A stretch of 64,000 nt of DNA from Lepturacanthus savala (taxonomy: Eukaryota > Chordata > Actinopteri > Scombriformes > Trichiuridae), in the NCBI GenBank assembly GCA_030544235.1, contig CM060471.1:11579348-11643347 (forward strand), given 5' to 3'. The notes under the pieces were generated by a model. It ran no database searches. It saw nothing but the letters and a program-made list of their open reading frames with translations, and was not told where the DNA came from. Positions within the stretch are counted from its first letter, which is position 1; the number at the start of each line of letters is the position of its first letter. The position numbers and the translations under genes are program-made. Positions 1 to 11,145 of the stretch are shown in pieces.

Positions 1-135
1 TGTTGGGACGTGTTTGCTGCAGGGTCAGTGTCAGAGCACCGACCCGGAGTCAGTGTCAGCTGACACGCCGCCAGCCTCTCTCATCACATGTTTCCATGCG
101 CTTCAATCATGGCGAGATGAATCATCATCGAGAAG

Positions 136-180
136 CACACACACACACACTCGCTCGCACACTCACTCACTCACTCACTG
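136..180. repeat. (CA)n then (ACTC)n compound microsatellite
   Basis: A CA dinucleotide run at 136-150 is followed after a short GC-containing spacer by ACTC tetranucleotide units up to about 179. It is an ordinary short simple repeat. The reading frames open across it have no other support. Confidence 0.9.
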
Positions 181-948
181 GACCTGCTGCTAACACCTTT
201 CGGGTCTAGACATGCGTGCAAGGTGCTGAAAAGGGAGTGCGGGCTGTGAGCTGATTGGCCACTGAAGCTGCAGCAGGGCTGAGGTTTACTGGCGGAAAGT
301 AACAAATAAAGGTTGCTAAGACACTGACAGGAAACCTGCTGCCTGCTGCTGCTTTTATATTCTCTCACAAGCCCTTTTTTTTAAATTTAATTTTTCTGTC
401 CTTCTTGGAAGCAGTTGGAATTCACTGCTTTGGACAGGTTCACATCTGACGGCTTCTCTGCCGCCTTATTAGCTTAAAGCTTCATTAAAATGATGATGAC
501 GGCCACACGAAAGACAGAGTGCAGACATAAAACATTAACCGTCCCTTTAAGTGCGGAGCGCTTGACTGTGTTGGGCTTGTTGTCATCTATTTATCTAATG
601 ACTCCTTCACGGTTTAGACAGTGGGTTAGATTCTGTCCACTCCTGGATGCCTAAAACAGCACAGCGCTGCCATAACCCTAATCACCTAATTGCCCTGCCC
701 TGCCTCATTAGAAAACAAGCCTAACTGGAAAATCGCCTTAAGTGGCCGAAATTAATGAGACCTTCACATCGGACGCTGACTCATCAGAGCCTGAGTCAGG
801 ACGACGTCACCACAGAGGAAACGGCTGCTCCATAAACTGTCACCGGGCATCGAGGCTCAGTGGAGACGCTGACGCTGACCTGATGACCAGCAGCAAACAG
901 ACACACTGAGCTGGACCAGAATTTAATGGACCTGAAGCTGCCAACAGC
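181..948. other. Unique noncoding stretch with a possible conserved element at about 640-800
   Basis: No convincing coding frame is visible. The part at about 655-770 is free of simple repeats and holds several ATTA/TAAT cores in a balanced composition, the look of a conserved noncoding element. The rest is undistinguished unique sequence. Conservation is inferred from composition, not measured. Confidence 0.3.
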
Positions 949-1028
949 AGGGCTGCAGCTAACGAGTTCTCTGATTGACTAATCAGTTAATGAAACTTTA
1001 ATTAATCAATTAGATGTTTGGTTCAGAA
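949..1028 (+). mobile_element. Family A element, 5' fragment
   Basis: It starts GGCTGCAGCTAACGA and runs through alternating ATTAATCAATTAG motifs to a TGTTTGGTTCA motif, matching the first 80 bp of the family A element seen intact at 41940-42312. The middle and 3' end are missing. It abuts a family C element. Confidence 0.7.
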
Positions 1029-1044
1029 AGACTTCAGAAAATCT

Positions 1045-1549
1045 TGAGAGCCAAAATATCTTGTATTTAGTCCAGTATTGAGTATAATTGTCATAAATGA
1101 TCTTGTTCCATTGAAAGATGAATATGCTTATTTAAATGTTTTTTTTCTTGATTTAGAAAAATCTGGTCTCAAGAATAAAAAAAAAAAAATGATCAAAAAG
1201 TTGAAATTGTGAGATAAAAAGTAAAAATATAAATATGAGATTAAAAAATAGATTCAATATGAGGAAAAGAAAAAAACATATCAAATAAAAAGTCCATATA
1301 ACATAAAAAGTTAAGCAATTTAATCTTGTAATTTAAAACAAGATAAAAATGGACCAAAATATAATATCAATATGAGATAAAAAGCAAAACTATAAAATGT
1401 TATGATATATGTTGTTATGATAAAAAGTCAAAAAATGTATTTTTAGTTTTCTTAAAATAATAAGTTAATAAATCAAGAAAAAAATTAAATAATCTAAATT
1501 ACCCTTCAATGGAATAAGATATTTTCACTTGTTTATTTTTTGCAGTGTA
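1045..1549. mobile_element. Family C AT-rich element with internal tandem repeats
   Basis: The left part carries degenerate motifs shared with other family C copies (CAAAATATCTTGTATTTAGT and a TTCCATTGAAAGATGA-like motif). The right end reads TTTATTTTTTGCAGTG, the family terminus. Between them lie repeated ATGAGATAAAAAGT-like units of about 20-24 bp (about 1190-1440). It has no coding capacity. The terminus and internal repeat recur near 34.7, 54.9, 57.1, 61.2 and 62.9 kb. Confidence 0.65.
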
Positions 1550-3008
1550 GGTGTAGACTTTATGGTTCTGCTGTGAGTTGTAATGCAGAAACTATCAAGT
1601 TCATCATTAATGCTGAGTGTAAATACAGCATATTATTATATTGCTTTTACTTTATTAACCATGAACACAGAGATGTTTTATTTTGAAAAGTCATAAGACA
1701 CAGGTAACATGTATATTGACAGAGGCAGTTTCAGCATCATTAGCTCAATTTCAGTTGATAAACTAACTCGTTATCAAGATAACAGCATTAAAACAACAAC
1801 CGCTTCCATACGAATACGTATCCTCCATGTTTTGGCCCAGACGGTTTCTACGAATCTGACAATGACAACATCAAATCATCAGAAACTCGCCGCAGGATGT
1901 TATTGAACTTGACAGTGAACGCCGTGCGGGTAGAGAAGACGACTGTGGTGATGACCCCATTATTTTACTCATCAGCCACTGAGCTTCAGTGACCTCATAA
2001 CTCACAGCGCTGAGGTCAGCGTGAGATGACTTCATTATGTTCACTCCCATAGCGCTGCATTCCTACCTGTTGCCCTGCGACCCTGGCGTGCTGAGCGGAG
2101 GCCGAGCATGTGTCTGTTGGTGCAGAGGAGGTGACACGTTCTGGCTAAAAACAAGAAAAATATCTCACTGTCACGATGGTTCAGAGATAACGGAGGGAGT
2201 GGGAGGTCTGTCTGTGGATCCATCACTTGTCCTACCTTCCTGTCTCCTTCATGACTTTCCTTCCTGATCTCTCTTTCATTTCCAGGTTTTCTACAAATTC
2301 TCAGCTCCTGCATGTTCACGTCTCATTGATGCTGAAAAGTTTGACATCTGTACAGTGGCACTGCAAGGGTCCCCTGGGGCCCCAAGCCACAAGAAATAAG
2401 GGGATAGAGGATTGAGTAGAATTCCCCCACATATATATGCATTTAAAGTGGTGTCATCAAGTCAGAAACACACAAAAACAACACAAAACAATTATTTTGC
2501 CATTAAACAATGTTGAATGCATTACTTAATAATGTTTTTTTTTTTTTTTTGCATCATTGGATTGCATCAAAAAGACGTCCTATTTAACTTAAATGGAAAA
2601 TCTTTAAATATACGTAGACCTTTCCATAGGCCTGACCTACTGCTCACTGACTACACAGCGCACACACACTAACTTCTATTGCATTACTTAGGTAGGAGAA
2701 CAATGTTGCTGCTTGGTCGTTTTAAACACTCATTTAAAAAAAAATACTCATTAAAATGACATTTATTTACCTTATAAAATGCTAGCATGCTAATTCTGTT
2801 TATATGGCTAAAAAGTTAGTTACAATCATATAGCAGGTACCAGAGAGACAGGCAAACGCACTACAGTCACTCACGCCTATCTTACTGTCTTTTCTCCTCT
2901 TCTTCCTTTTATTTCTTTCTTTTTTCAAATCCAGACGGATGACTTGTCTTCATTCTGTGCACTTAAGTTTCTTCATGACGGTGAGTAGCTCCATTTTACT
3001 CTGACAGA
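1550..3008. other. Noncoding stretch with poly-T and a weak repeat relic
   Basis: No gene is seen. At about 2355-2405 a GGGTCCCCTGGGGCCCCAAG segment resembles a palindromic GC-rich motif common at the ends of teleost dispersed repeats. A poly-T run lies at about 2528-2546. The short frames at 2037-2415 overlap on both strands and have no recognisable domain. Confidence 0.3.
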
Positions 3009-3138
3009 AGTGTATTTCCAAGATCCAAGATTCCATAATCATAGTTGCTAACTTTGTTGGGTGCAATGCAATTTCCCATTGCCAATCAACTAAGTTGCTA
3101 ACTGGATACCAACTATGATTTTGGGAAACGCAACCCTG
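3009..3138. mobile_element. Small foldback (MITE-like) element
   Basis: An ATCATAGTTGCTAAC motif near 3037 is mirrored by GTTGCTAACTGG...CCAACTATGAT ending near 3121. The outer right end, TTTTGGGAAACGCAACCC, is a terminus I recognise from widespread teleost foldback elements. The left end is decayed (GTGTATTTCCAAGATCC). It is about 130 bp long with no coding content. Confidence 0.6.
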
Positions 3139-3468
3139 ATCGTGGGGGATCCTTCAGGGAATCTGAGATGGCCAATTGTCATTACTACTTGACACTGCTG
3201 CTGTGCAGTGAACTTCTAAACTTGTGTCAAATCCGCTGCCCCTCTGGGGGACCCTGACCGCTAGGAGCTGCTTGTCTTGCCTAATGGCAAGCTGTACTGC
3301 TGTGTCGACAGTCACACATTAACTCAAATTCTACTAATGTTTGTTTGGAAACTTTGATCATCTCAAATTTAATTTCCTGCATTCTAGTGAATTTTTACAG
3401 ACCAACCTTTTGCACTGATACCTGATAATAAAATGAATACATAATGCATAAGACAAAAAAGAGAGAGT
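3139..3468. other. Unique noncoding stretch
   Basis: Nothing recognisable is seen: no coding frame, no simple repeat and no match to the other repeat families in the window. Confidence 0.5.
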
Positions 3469-3545
3469 GATTGGTGGATGGTTGGTGGTGGATGGTCATT
3501 GGTGAATGGTCAATAGTCGATGGCTGATGGTCAATGGTGGATGTG
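3469..3545. repeat. GGTGGATGGT-type minisatellite
   Basis: There are roughly seven degenerate repeats of a 10-12 bp unit (GGTGGATGGT / GGTCAATGGT), G+T rich on this strand. The units vary enough that the array appears old. Confidence 0.75.
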
Positions 3546-3689
3546 AACAGCATCAGTCTGTAATAGTGTGAGACTGATCAGTTGTGACTCCAGATGATGC
3601 CACCTCCATCCTCGTCTCCCTATGTCCCCTCCTCCTCCTCATATCTGTTTCCTGCTTCCAGCCTGCGTCTCCATCACTGCTCCGACAGA

Positions 3690-3880
3690 CACAACTAATT
3701 CAGGAATCCCTTGTTTGATTTAGGTCAAGGCCTCCAAAACTAATACCTGTAAGCCCTATAATATGGTAATTTGTAGCGGCTGGGGTAAGGAACGTGGATT
3801 TATCAATAACGGGGCTAACGGCTCATACTGAGCTTAGTTTGGTTGTGGAGGAGACGAGGGGCGCGCCGGGGGTTAGGTGA
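3690..3880. promoter_or_regulatory. Candidate conserved noncoding element
   Basis: This repeat-free, balanced-composition stretch holds AACTAATACCTGTAAG, a TTATCAATAACG motif and a GGCTAACGGCTC motif, and has no coding frame. Such texture is typical of conserved enhancers in fish intergenic DNA. This is inference only; ordinary unique sequence is the alternative. Confidence 0.25.
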
Positions 3881-4180
3881 ACCAGAGGTTATTCAATAAG
3901 GGGCTGGTTGTTATTCCAGGAGGAACCAGGGAACTTATAGGCTGCTGCTGAGCAGGCACTGACAGACTCGTAGACTGACACTCCGCGTCTCTCCCAGGGG
4001 GGAAATGGGTAGACGACATGCGTGTGCAAACATACATGTGTATATGAACACGGATATGCAGCGAAGCACGCGGGTTCATGAACATTCCCCGACATGAATG
4101 TGTTCTGTGTCAGTTCTGCTGTTGATTCCCTGCAGATACACTCTCGTGTTTTCTGTCCAGACAAAGTGTCTCTGCTGACT

Positions 4181-4285
4181 AATGCTGCAATGATTAATCG
4201 AGTACTTCCCAAGTATTATATTAATCAACAACTATTTTATGTGTAGAGTAGACCAACAGTCAACAATCCAAAGGTCATTTTAAGG
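4181..4285. mobile_element. Family A relic, rearranged
   Basis: ATGCTGCAATGATTAATCGA matches a family A end in reverse orientation. A GACCAACAGTCAACAATCC segment downstream matches the family's middle in forward orientation. The mixture of orientations means the copy is scrambled or is two overlapping fragments. Confidence 0.6.
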
Positions 4286-4571
4286 TTGTGTTTTTTTAGA
4301 ATGGAATCTGTTTATAAGACAAAGATGTTGCTGCGAATTAAGCAGGGAAATGAGGACGTTCTTTAAATCTATTGGAGTCTAGAGAGTTAATATAGTTTCC
4401 CCAATAATGCTAGTCAATGATCAATGCTGAACTCGATCATCGATCACCTCAGAAATGAACAATATTAGAACATGTTTACTTCTCTCTGGTATTTCTGCAC
4501 CTTTGTTACTTTAAGGAGAATAAAACTTTCAGAGTTTCTCTCACAGAGAAAGTGGAGGTGTGCTTCTACAT

Positions 4572-4572
<1 letters not shown>

Positions 4573-4611
<39 letters not shown>

Positions 4612-4624
4612 GCACGCACACACA
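4573..4624. repeat. (CA)n microsatellite with GCAC units
   Basis: A long CA run passes into GCAC units near its right end. Confidence 0.97.
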
Positions 4625-5649
4625 GGCTGACGTAAGGTAAACAACAGGACTGTATTAAGTCTCATCCTCTGTGGTCCTGATCCAGGGAAGAAGCTTGTGT
4701 ATAATGAGCAGCAGAGATGAAAGCGGCTCTGCAGGCAGCAGGAGGCGACTTCTCTGCACTGTGAAGTGTTTTTGGCTCAAACTATCTCCTTTCCAATCTC
4801 TGCGGACAAAACAGGAGCAGACCTGACAGATGGTTGTGATAAGATAAAAGCGCCTCCTCCACGGGGAAATAAATGCAGCAGCACACACACGCGGATCTGA
4901 AACTGTTTACTGGGACAAACCAACGTCCGTTTCTGTCATTTTACAGTTTCACTGCATATGATTGTTTGAACACTGCTCAATTTACAGCCTGTACAATTGT
5001 CTGTCCAGATTGTTTTCTAAAATATAAAATTCAGAATTTAAAATTTTTTTCTGAAACTTTCATGAGCAAAATAGTTATAGAAAAAATGCAGCAATATCTT
5101 AGAACTGCACATAACATCACAAATAACCGAAAAAAATCGTTTCGGTAAAGAAGGCCAGGTCCTTTATGTCTGCTTCCATAGTAGTTTTCATGGACACAGT
5201 GAATAAATGAGGCTGCACATCCTAAAAATGTAATATTTTTCAACTAATGTTTGGTTACTATTTATAAAAGAAACTACAAAAATATGGAGAAACAATAATA
5301 TGATTGAATTTATTTGGTATGTTGAGGGAAAACCTCCAGTCATTTGTCCTCGGACATCAATATAGTCTGATAAATCTACAGAGAAGTCGGGAAATTTGAG
5401 TCTGGAAAAGTCTGGAATTTTGAAATGGATAATGTGCTTTCTAAAAAACAGTCTGTCATTACCTACAATTAGTTATTTTCCTTATAAATGTGCTCATTAG
5501 AAAGATCCATTAGAAAAGTCTCATGTTTGCTTTGCATGAATTATGTGGAAAAAATGAGTTTTGCTTGTTCTGTTCAGTCGTCACAAGTTACAAATAATTA
5601 GCTGGTAGTTGAGAGACACCAGAGATTTATATTCTCTTTTTATATCTTG
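4625..5649. other. Unique noncoding stretch
   Basis: The stretch is AT-rich, and short frames overlap on both strands. No domain, splice structure or repeat family is recognised. Confidence 0.4.

Positions 5650-5685
<36 letters not shown>
5650..5685. repeat. (AC)n microsatellite
   Basis: An uninterrupted AC dinucleotide run. Confidence 0.97.
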
Positions 5686-5689
<4 letters not shown>

Positions 5690-5779
5690 GACTTCAAAGA
5701 CACGACCATGCATCATGACAGCTGTTACTGTACCGACACCGAGAGCAGAAACGCTGACATATGCTCATCGATCCTGGTT

Positions 5780-5960
5780 GTGACTGTGGTTGTGTAGTAA
5801 ATTAGAGCCAATGTGGCCACACTGTTAATCACCTGCTCACAGTTTGTTAATACTGGATCCCTGAGATTACTGAGGACTAATGGACTCATTAATTACACAC
5901 ACTTACTGTGTTTTTAATTAGTCATCTGTTCATTCAGCAAATCAGCGGCAGGGTTTCTGT
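5780..5960. promoter_or_regulatory. Candidate conserved noncoding element
   Basis: This repeat-free stretch is dense in TTAAT/ATTAA cores (GTTAATCACC, GTTAATACTGG, CATTAATTACAC, TTTTTAATTAGTC), the binding-core type used by homeodomain proteins. No reading frame is open. Function is inferred from composition only. Confidence 0.3.
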
Positions 5961-6059
5961 GTTTTTTTTTGCAGCCAGGAGCTCGTGTTATGTGGCGTTA
6001 CTCATAACAGCTGCTCAGTGCTAGAACGAGAATAAATGATGTGTTGGGGACTGGAGCTG

Positions 6060-6235
6060 TGAAAAAAGTGTGTGTGTTTTGTGCGTGTGTGTCTGCTTTG
6101 TTTCCACTTTATTTGGTGGTGTTTCCAATGTGTTTGTGAGCAGAGTTAAATTGATTATTACTTATCTCAACATGTGGCTTCATAAACGTGTGTGTGTGCG
6201 CACGCCTGTGTGTGTATCTGTATTCTGTGCAGCTC
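6060..6235. repeat. Two short GT-rich tracts
   Basis: Short interrupted TG runs lie at about 6068-6093 and 6189-6217, separated by unique sequence. Confidence 0.7.
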
Positions 6236-6309
6236 CTGATGATTAGTGAGTCTGTTCTCTGTGTTTCTGCCTCAGCACAAGTGGATATGTTTTTCTAATT
6301 TGTATATTT

Positions 6310-6600
6310 TTTGAGGCAGAAACCAAAGCGCCTGTGTGTGTTAATTAGTGGCTGTAAAGTGCTTCATGATGTTGCTGCGGCGGCTCTGCAGCGGCGGTGT
6401 TGTGCGTTTTACGAAACGTCGGGGTCCTGTGTGACCACCGCTACCGCGGCTTCCCTCTCGGGCTGCTGCTTATTTCATTTCTGCTGTGTAATGGGAGTCA
6501 GATGCAATAGTGTTTACAGCAGTGAATCACTCACATGCCGACTAATTAGCTGCAAATGGGCGAAAAGCACAGGCGGATATTTTCCCTCTGAGTAGTCACG
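6310..6600. other. Locally CpG-rich unique stretch
   Basis: The part at about 6370-6470 is richer in CpG than its surroundings (GCGGCGG, ACGAAACGTCGGGG, CTACCGCGGC). A 94-residue forward frame crosses it but has no recognisable domain and starts at a non-ATG codon. It could be a small CpG-rich regulatory patch; I see no promoter elements that I trust. Confidence 0.25.
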
Positions 6601-6917
6601 AGTCGGATCAAACCCGGAGCGGCTACGTGTTACTGTCCAGGAGCCGTTTGAAGTTTGCGCAATAAAAATATGCTTCAAGACAAAAGAGAACGATAAAGAG
6701 TTTAGGAGATGGTCACTAACTCTGCAAAATCATTTCTATCTGTTGTCTGAATCTGTGTTTGGTTTTTCACTAGTTCTCAGTTTGTTTTTTCACTGATGCT
6801 ATCAACAAACTCACATCAGCAACAATCAGTAAATATCTACTAATGATGTCATTAACACACCCTCTGAGAGGAGCAATCTGATTGGTTTGTAGTAGCTTAG
6901 TTTTGTTGTATTGGACC

Positions 6918-7110
6918 AGAGCTGCCTAATCCTGCTTCTGGAGATCTACTGCCTTGCATGTTTAGGGATCTCCCTACTCAGATACTCCTGACCACACATT
7001 ATCAAGCAGCTGAAGCTTGTCAAAGGCTTTAGGACAAGTTAATGATTAGAATTGGGTGTGTTAGAGTGGGCTAAAACATGCCGGGCAGTAGGAGCAGGAT
7101 TGGGTCGCCT
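6918..7110. mobile_element. Foldback MITE-like element
   Basis: The left arm, AGCTGCCTAATCCTGCTTCT followed by GGAGATCTACTGCC, is mirrored on the right by a TTGGGTGTGTTAGAGTGGGC segment leading to GGGCAGTAGGAGCAGGATTG. The arms are imperfect inverted repeats about 190 bp end to end. I recognise the general pattern as a very common teleost palindromic dispersed repeat. A related element lies at 41470-41672. Confidence 0.7.
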
Positions 7111-7194
7111 GCATTGGACCCTCCCGAAATGTCCAATGAAAGGACCAATGACAGAGCTCCTGACATGTTGTTTACCAGGTAATGAGCCGGAGTC

Positions 7195-7635
7195 AGGCCT
7201 AGTCCACATGAACACAGGTATTTTTGAAACCAAACATTTATGGCCCCCAGTTAAAAAAGAAAATTCCTGTATACACCACTGGTGGTGGTATATATAGCTC
7301 CGTTCACATGAAACTGTGAAATCCGCCTCAAACAATGTCATAAACATGGCCAAAGCAGTAGGTGGCGATAGCATTCCTAACAGGAAGGCCATTTCAGCCA
7401 AACACAAGTCTGGAAAAATTGGCAACAATGGCGATACAAGGCCAGGCACATTACTTACTCTCCATGGATACAACTTAGTTTTCTTTTTTTTTTTTTTTTT
7501 GTCAGAAACTAGACTTTTTGAAAAAGTTCACCTTGGACCTTGGTTACAAAACTGTTTTATGTATGGATGAAAGGCTGAAACCATGCAGAGAGACACATGG
7601 TTTCAAAACTAGCTGTGTTGTTCGTGGATGGCCCC
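7195..7635. mobile_element. GGCC-ended non-autonomous DNA transposon
   Basis: The left end GGCCTAGTCCACATGAACAC is mirrored by the right end GTGTTGTTCGTGGATGGCCC, giving imperfect terminal inverted repeats about 20 bp long. The interior includes CAGTAGGTGGCGATAGCA and a poly-T run at about 7482-7500. The layout resembles a teleost element whose ends read like GGCCC..GTCCACACG. Small frames on both strands run through it but encode no transposase. It follows the foldback element by only 85 bp. Confidence 0.7.
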
Positions 7636-7819
7636 TCAGATCGTGATTGCGAGAGAAACGCAGTCCTGATTTTGAACCTGTTGTGATGTCAAAAAGGTTC
7701 ATTGTGACTTAGAAACTGATTCTGAGAAAATACAGAATGCAAATGAATTACTTTTATAATCACAGTTTGACTTGAGACGGTTTCAGCCTTTAGTTTCCAG
7801 GAACAGCTATAGATTCATA

Positions 7820-7931
7820 TTCTGTAAATTCTTTTTTTTTTTTTTTTTTTTCAGTTACTTCACCTTTTTTTGTTAAGTACCTAACTCCACATAACTCCTT
7901 CGGCGAGAAGGTGTGTCCAAACCTTTGGCCT

Positions 7932-8011
<80 letters not shown>
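7820..8011. repeat. Poly-T, transposon-end motif and long (TA)n array
   Basis: A poly-T run (about 7831-7851) precedes AAGGTGTGTCCAAACCTTTG, a motif I know from the termini of dispersed DNA elements in vertebrates. The motif leads through TGTATGTGTG into a (TA)n run of about 70 bp (7941-8011). The (TA)n may have grown from the element's end. Confidence 0.65.
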
Positions 8012-8012
<1 letters not shown>

Positions 8013-9081
8013 GAAAGACGTGGGAAATAAACCCTGAGCCGTTTATAGTCCTGAGAAGCAGCGATTCCCAGTGGAAGTGAGACAGTTTATTTCCATGTGA
8101 ATGAAAAGATGAATGAACGTGTTTGTGAGTCTCTCATGTTCCTCTGCTGCAGTTTTAATCGTCTGAGGTCGACTGTGACTCGGCTCCTGAATGAAACAGA
8201 GGAAGCTGAGGCTCTGTCCCATTGTCCGCTTCAATTAATCTTCAGCCAGGACAAGGTCTCTTTCATCTGCCTCCAGCTCCCGGTTTATTGGAGTCTCCCA
8301 GAGCGCCGGGCGACGGCGGCTCATAACTCTAAATGAAACTCAGACAGGTCAGAGGTCGGATGTGCAGGATGACAGCAGCAGCAGAAGAAGAAAACTGAGG
8401 AGGAGGAGAGGAAGTGCTGGGGTCAGGACAGATGGGCGGATGAATAGAGACAGAGGAGAGAAAGAAATTCCAGCTGAACAGTGTGAACTTGAACTCAGCA
8501 GTAAAAGTGTGAAAATAACTCAAGCTGCAAACACCTGCAAACTTCCTTTAATAAATCACAGAGCTGCAAACAGGCAGAGGAACAAGACACTTCTTATTAT
8601 TTACTTGCTGTGTTTTACACTCTGACAATTAACCAACACAATTCTTCTCTTATTCTGTTGATGAGACACCATGAGGACGATGAATCAGTCGGTTGTGATG
8701 TAATTTGTATCAACCGCATGTAATTATATAGAATCTGCAGGCAAAGTCAATTATTTTGTGTTGTTATAATGATCCATATCAGTATCTCTGCAGTGAGATG
8801 CACAGAGGCGGAGCCACAGGTCACATGGTTCTTTTATCTTTAATCTCTGGAATTATGGGAGTTTTTTAATAGTTAAGAAATCTAACAAGTATTAGAACCA
8901 AGAGACAGAGATCATGTCAGTCAGTGATTTAACAAAGAAACCCTTGGTTCATTTAACAGTTGTTATGAGCAGTTTCTGCGTCATTATTCATGATTCACAT
9001 GCACAAAAAATTCACCAGAAGCGGCAAAAACAAATCCTAAAAAATAAAAATGTGTTTGTGGGAGAAGCCAGGACCACCCCC

Positions 9082-9082
<1 letters not shown>
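8012..9082. other. Unique noncoding stretch
   Basis: There is a purine-rich patch at about 8375-8460. Overlapping short frames on both strands (8043-8625) have no recognisable domains. No repeat family is seen. Confidence 0.4.

Positions 9083-9123
<41 letters not shown>
9083..9123. repeat. (AC)n microsatellite
   Basis: An uninterrupted AC run preceded by CCACCCCCA. Confidence 0.97.
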
Positions 9124-9127
<4 letters not shown>

Positions 9128-9214
9128 GACAGAACTGAATGATTTTCCGAATCCGGCTCTGCACGTCATTGATTAATGGCACCGAATTAGATGAAATAAA
9201 GTTACGTTTATTTT

Positions 9215-9264
9215 CCCTCTTCCTCTCTCTCTCGCTCTCTCTCTCTGTCTCCCTCCCTCTTTCC
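9215..9264. repeat. (CT)n-rich tract
   Basis: A pyrimidine tract of CT dinucleotides with CCCT interruptions. Confidence 0.85.
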
Positions 9265-9410
9265 GCTTCTGACTATTAAATGTCAGTATTATTAAATGAA
9301 ATGTCGGGTGGACCTGCTGGATGTGATGTGATGAGGCTGTTAAAAGTTGTGCTATTTTTGGGGGTAAAGGATCAGAGCAGCAGAACAGAGACGTGACAGT
9401 GACAATCTGT

Positions 9411-9436
9411 TGATAGATAGATAGATAGATAGATAG
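9411..9436. repeat. (GATA)n microsatellite
   Basis: About six GATA units in tandem. Confidence 0.95.
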
Positions 9437-10159
9437 AATTCCTTTCTGTTTAATAAGTTGGAATGAACTAATTTAAAACTCATGTGACTAGTTCTGGATT
9501 TGTTGCCGTGATCCCAGATCTCAGCAGTGAACCTGGTGACGATCGGTGGAATCCTGAAAATAAAAGCACGTCCTGGCAAACACAGTTTCCAAGAACAACA
9601 AACACGTCCAGAGTAAAGCAACAGATTTATGTTGGATGTGTAAAAACAGCGACGTCTAATGCACCACAGTCATTAAACAGAGAGTGTGGAGCATCACTGA
9701 CACTTTAACCTGGCTCACGCTGTTCTGTGAATCCAGTAGAATTTACAAGGTGAAGAAATAAAGGAAAAACATCCCGAGCCGCTGAGAGGCCTTGTTTATT
9801 TTCAACTGCAAATTAAGCCTCGTAATTGCAAGCGTACAACGAGTGAGTCGACCAAAAACTCATTTGTTTATTTGTCTGTGTGAGTTTGGCCATGATTAGG
9901 CTCCATGTTCTGAAATTAGCCTGGTGTAAAACAAACTTTCTCTCTTTAAAAATGTCCTAAATCAGACGTAATTAAGGTCTCAGTATAAACTTACCTGAAA
10001 GCCAAGTCAGCTGACTCTTCTTCATGCATTCATGTTTCTGTCCTGGCAGGTGAATGGAGGAGATGGAAAATATTCCACAGAGCTGCTTAATGGCATTTTT
10101 GACATGTTTGGACACCTCAGATGTGGAAAGAAAAGACAAACTGGAGTAAATTATGGGGA
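9437..10159. other. Unique stretch with a possible conserved element at about 9785-9930
   Basis: The part at about 9785-9930 is free of repeats and holds CAAATTAAGCCTCGTAATTG and a GGCCATGATTAGGCTCC motif, a texture often found in conserved enhancers. The remainder shows nothing. Confidence 0.3.
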
Positions 10160-10862
10160 ATCCTATAAACTAACGACTATTCTGATAGTTAATTAATCCA
10201 TCAAAATGATTAATCGATTAGTTGTTTGGTTCATAAGTGGTGTAAAACGTCAATCAGTGTTTCCCAAATCTGAAGATGAAACCTAAAAAAACTGAATACT
10301 AATAAAATTCATCTTTTTGGGTTTCAGTATATAAATGTGTTTCCTGGTTAATTTGTTTGACCAAATTTAGGGGAAAAAATGAAATAATAAAAATGGTGAG
10401 ATAAAGATAATTCTGCTTAGTCTTTCTTAGTATAACAGCTGATACTTAATTAATCTATCAATTATTGAAACGATTCATCGCTCATTAAATGGTGTAAAAT
10501 GTTTATAACCGTTTTCCAAAGTTAAAGACTGATATTTTTTGTCCAGACTAACAGCCCATAATTCAAACATCATCAGTTTACTATTATAGAAGACTAAAAT
10601 AACCAGAAAATAATCAGTTTAGAGCCTGGAACCAGAGATTTGGTATAAAATGGTATAAAATTATATAAAATGGCAATCACTGTTTCCCAAAGCTGAAGAT
10701 TCGATCTAAAATGTCTCTTTTGTCCAGACCAACAGTCCATAATCAAAATGTCATCAGTTCACTATTATAGAAGACTAAAGAAACCAGAAAACAATCAGAG
10801 TTGAGAGGCTGGAACCAGAGAATTTGGACATTTTCTTCTTAAAAATGACTCAAATCAATTAT
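10160..10862 (+). mobile_element. Three consecutive family A copies or fragments
   Basis: A truncated first copy (about 10163-10290) has ACGACTATTCTGATAG, GTTGTTTGGTTCATAA and TTTCCCAAATCTGAAGAT. A second (about 10440-10640) and third (about 10645-10860) each have GTCCAGACYAACAG, CTATTATAGAAGACTAAA and CTGGAACCAGAGA. All share one orientation. The third loses its 3' end directly against a 5'-truncated family B element. Confidence 0.8.
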
Positions 10863-11113
10863 GATTCTCAAAATGTTGGCTGTTTATTATCTTAGATTGA
10901 GATGTTTTTTCCTACATGAGGAACATTTCTCCCTCTGTGAAGCTGCCATATTTCTACAGTAGCTCAGATCGGACAAACCAAACAACCTCTGAGTTTTTTC
11001 CTTCGTTTTTTGTGGTCACTGTAGTTTCCCTTTCATGTTTTTGGTTCCTCAGTTGGCTGCAGTCTTCATCCTCACCACTAGCTGCCCCCAGAAACTACAG
11101 CCTGCAGCTTTAA
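10863..11113 (+). mobile_element. Family B element, 5'-truncated
   Basis: It begins inside the element (TTATCTTAGATTGAGATG) and contains ATATTTCTACAGTAGCTCAG, TTTTGTGGTCACTGTAGTTT, CCTCAGTTGGCTGCAGTCTT and CTCACCACTAGCTGCC. It ends AGAAACTACAGCCTGCAGCTT. The order matches a teleost MITE that I recognise, and the copy at 20841 shares the middle. No protein is encoded, and it lacks the terminal 27-bp expansion seen in other copies here. Confidence 0.75.
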
Positions 11114-11119
11114 GCTGGA

Positions 11120-11145
11120 CACACACAAACACACACACACACACA
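11120..11145. repeat. Short (AC)n microsatellite
   Basis: An AC run with one AAAC interruption. Confidence 0.9.

Noticed and set aside
7039..7473. 144-residue reverse frame and overlapping forward frames
   Set aside because: They lie inside a foldback element and the GGCC-ended transposon, which are noncoding MITE-type repeats.
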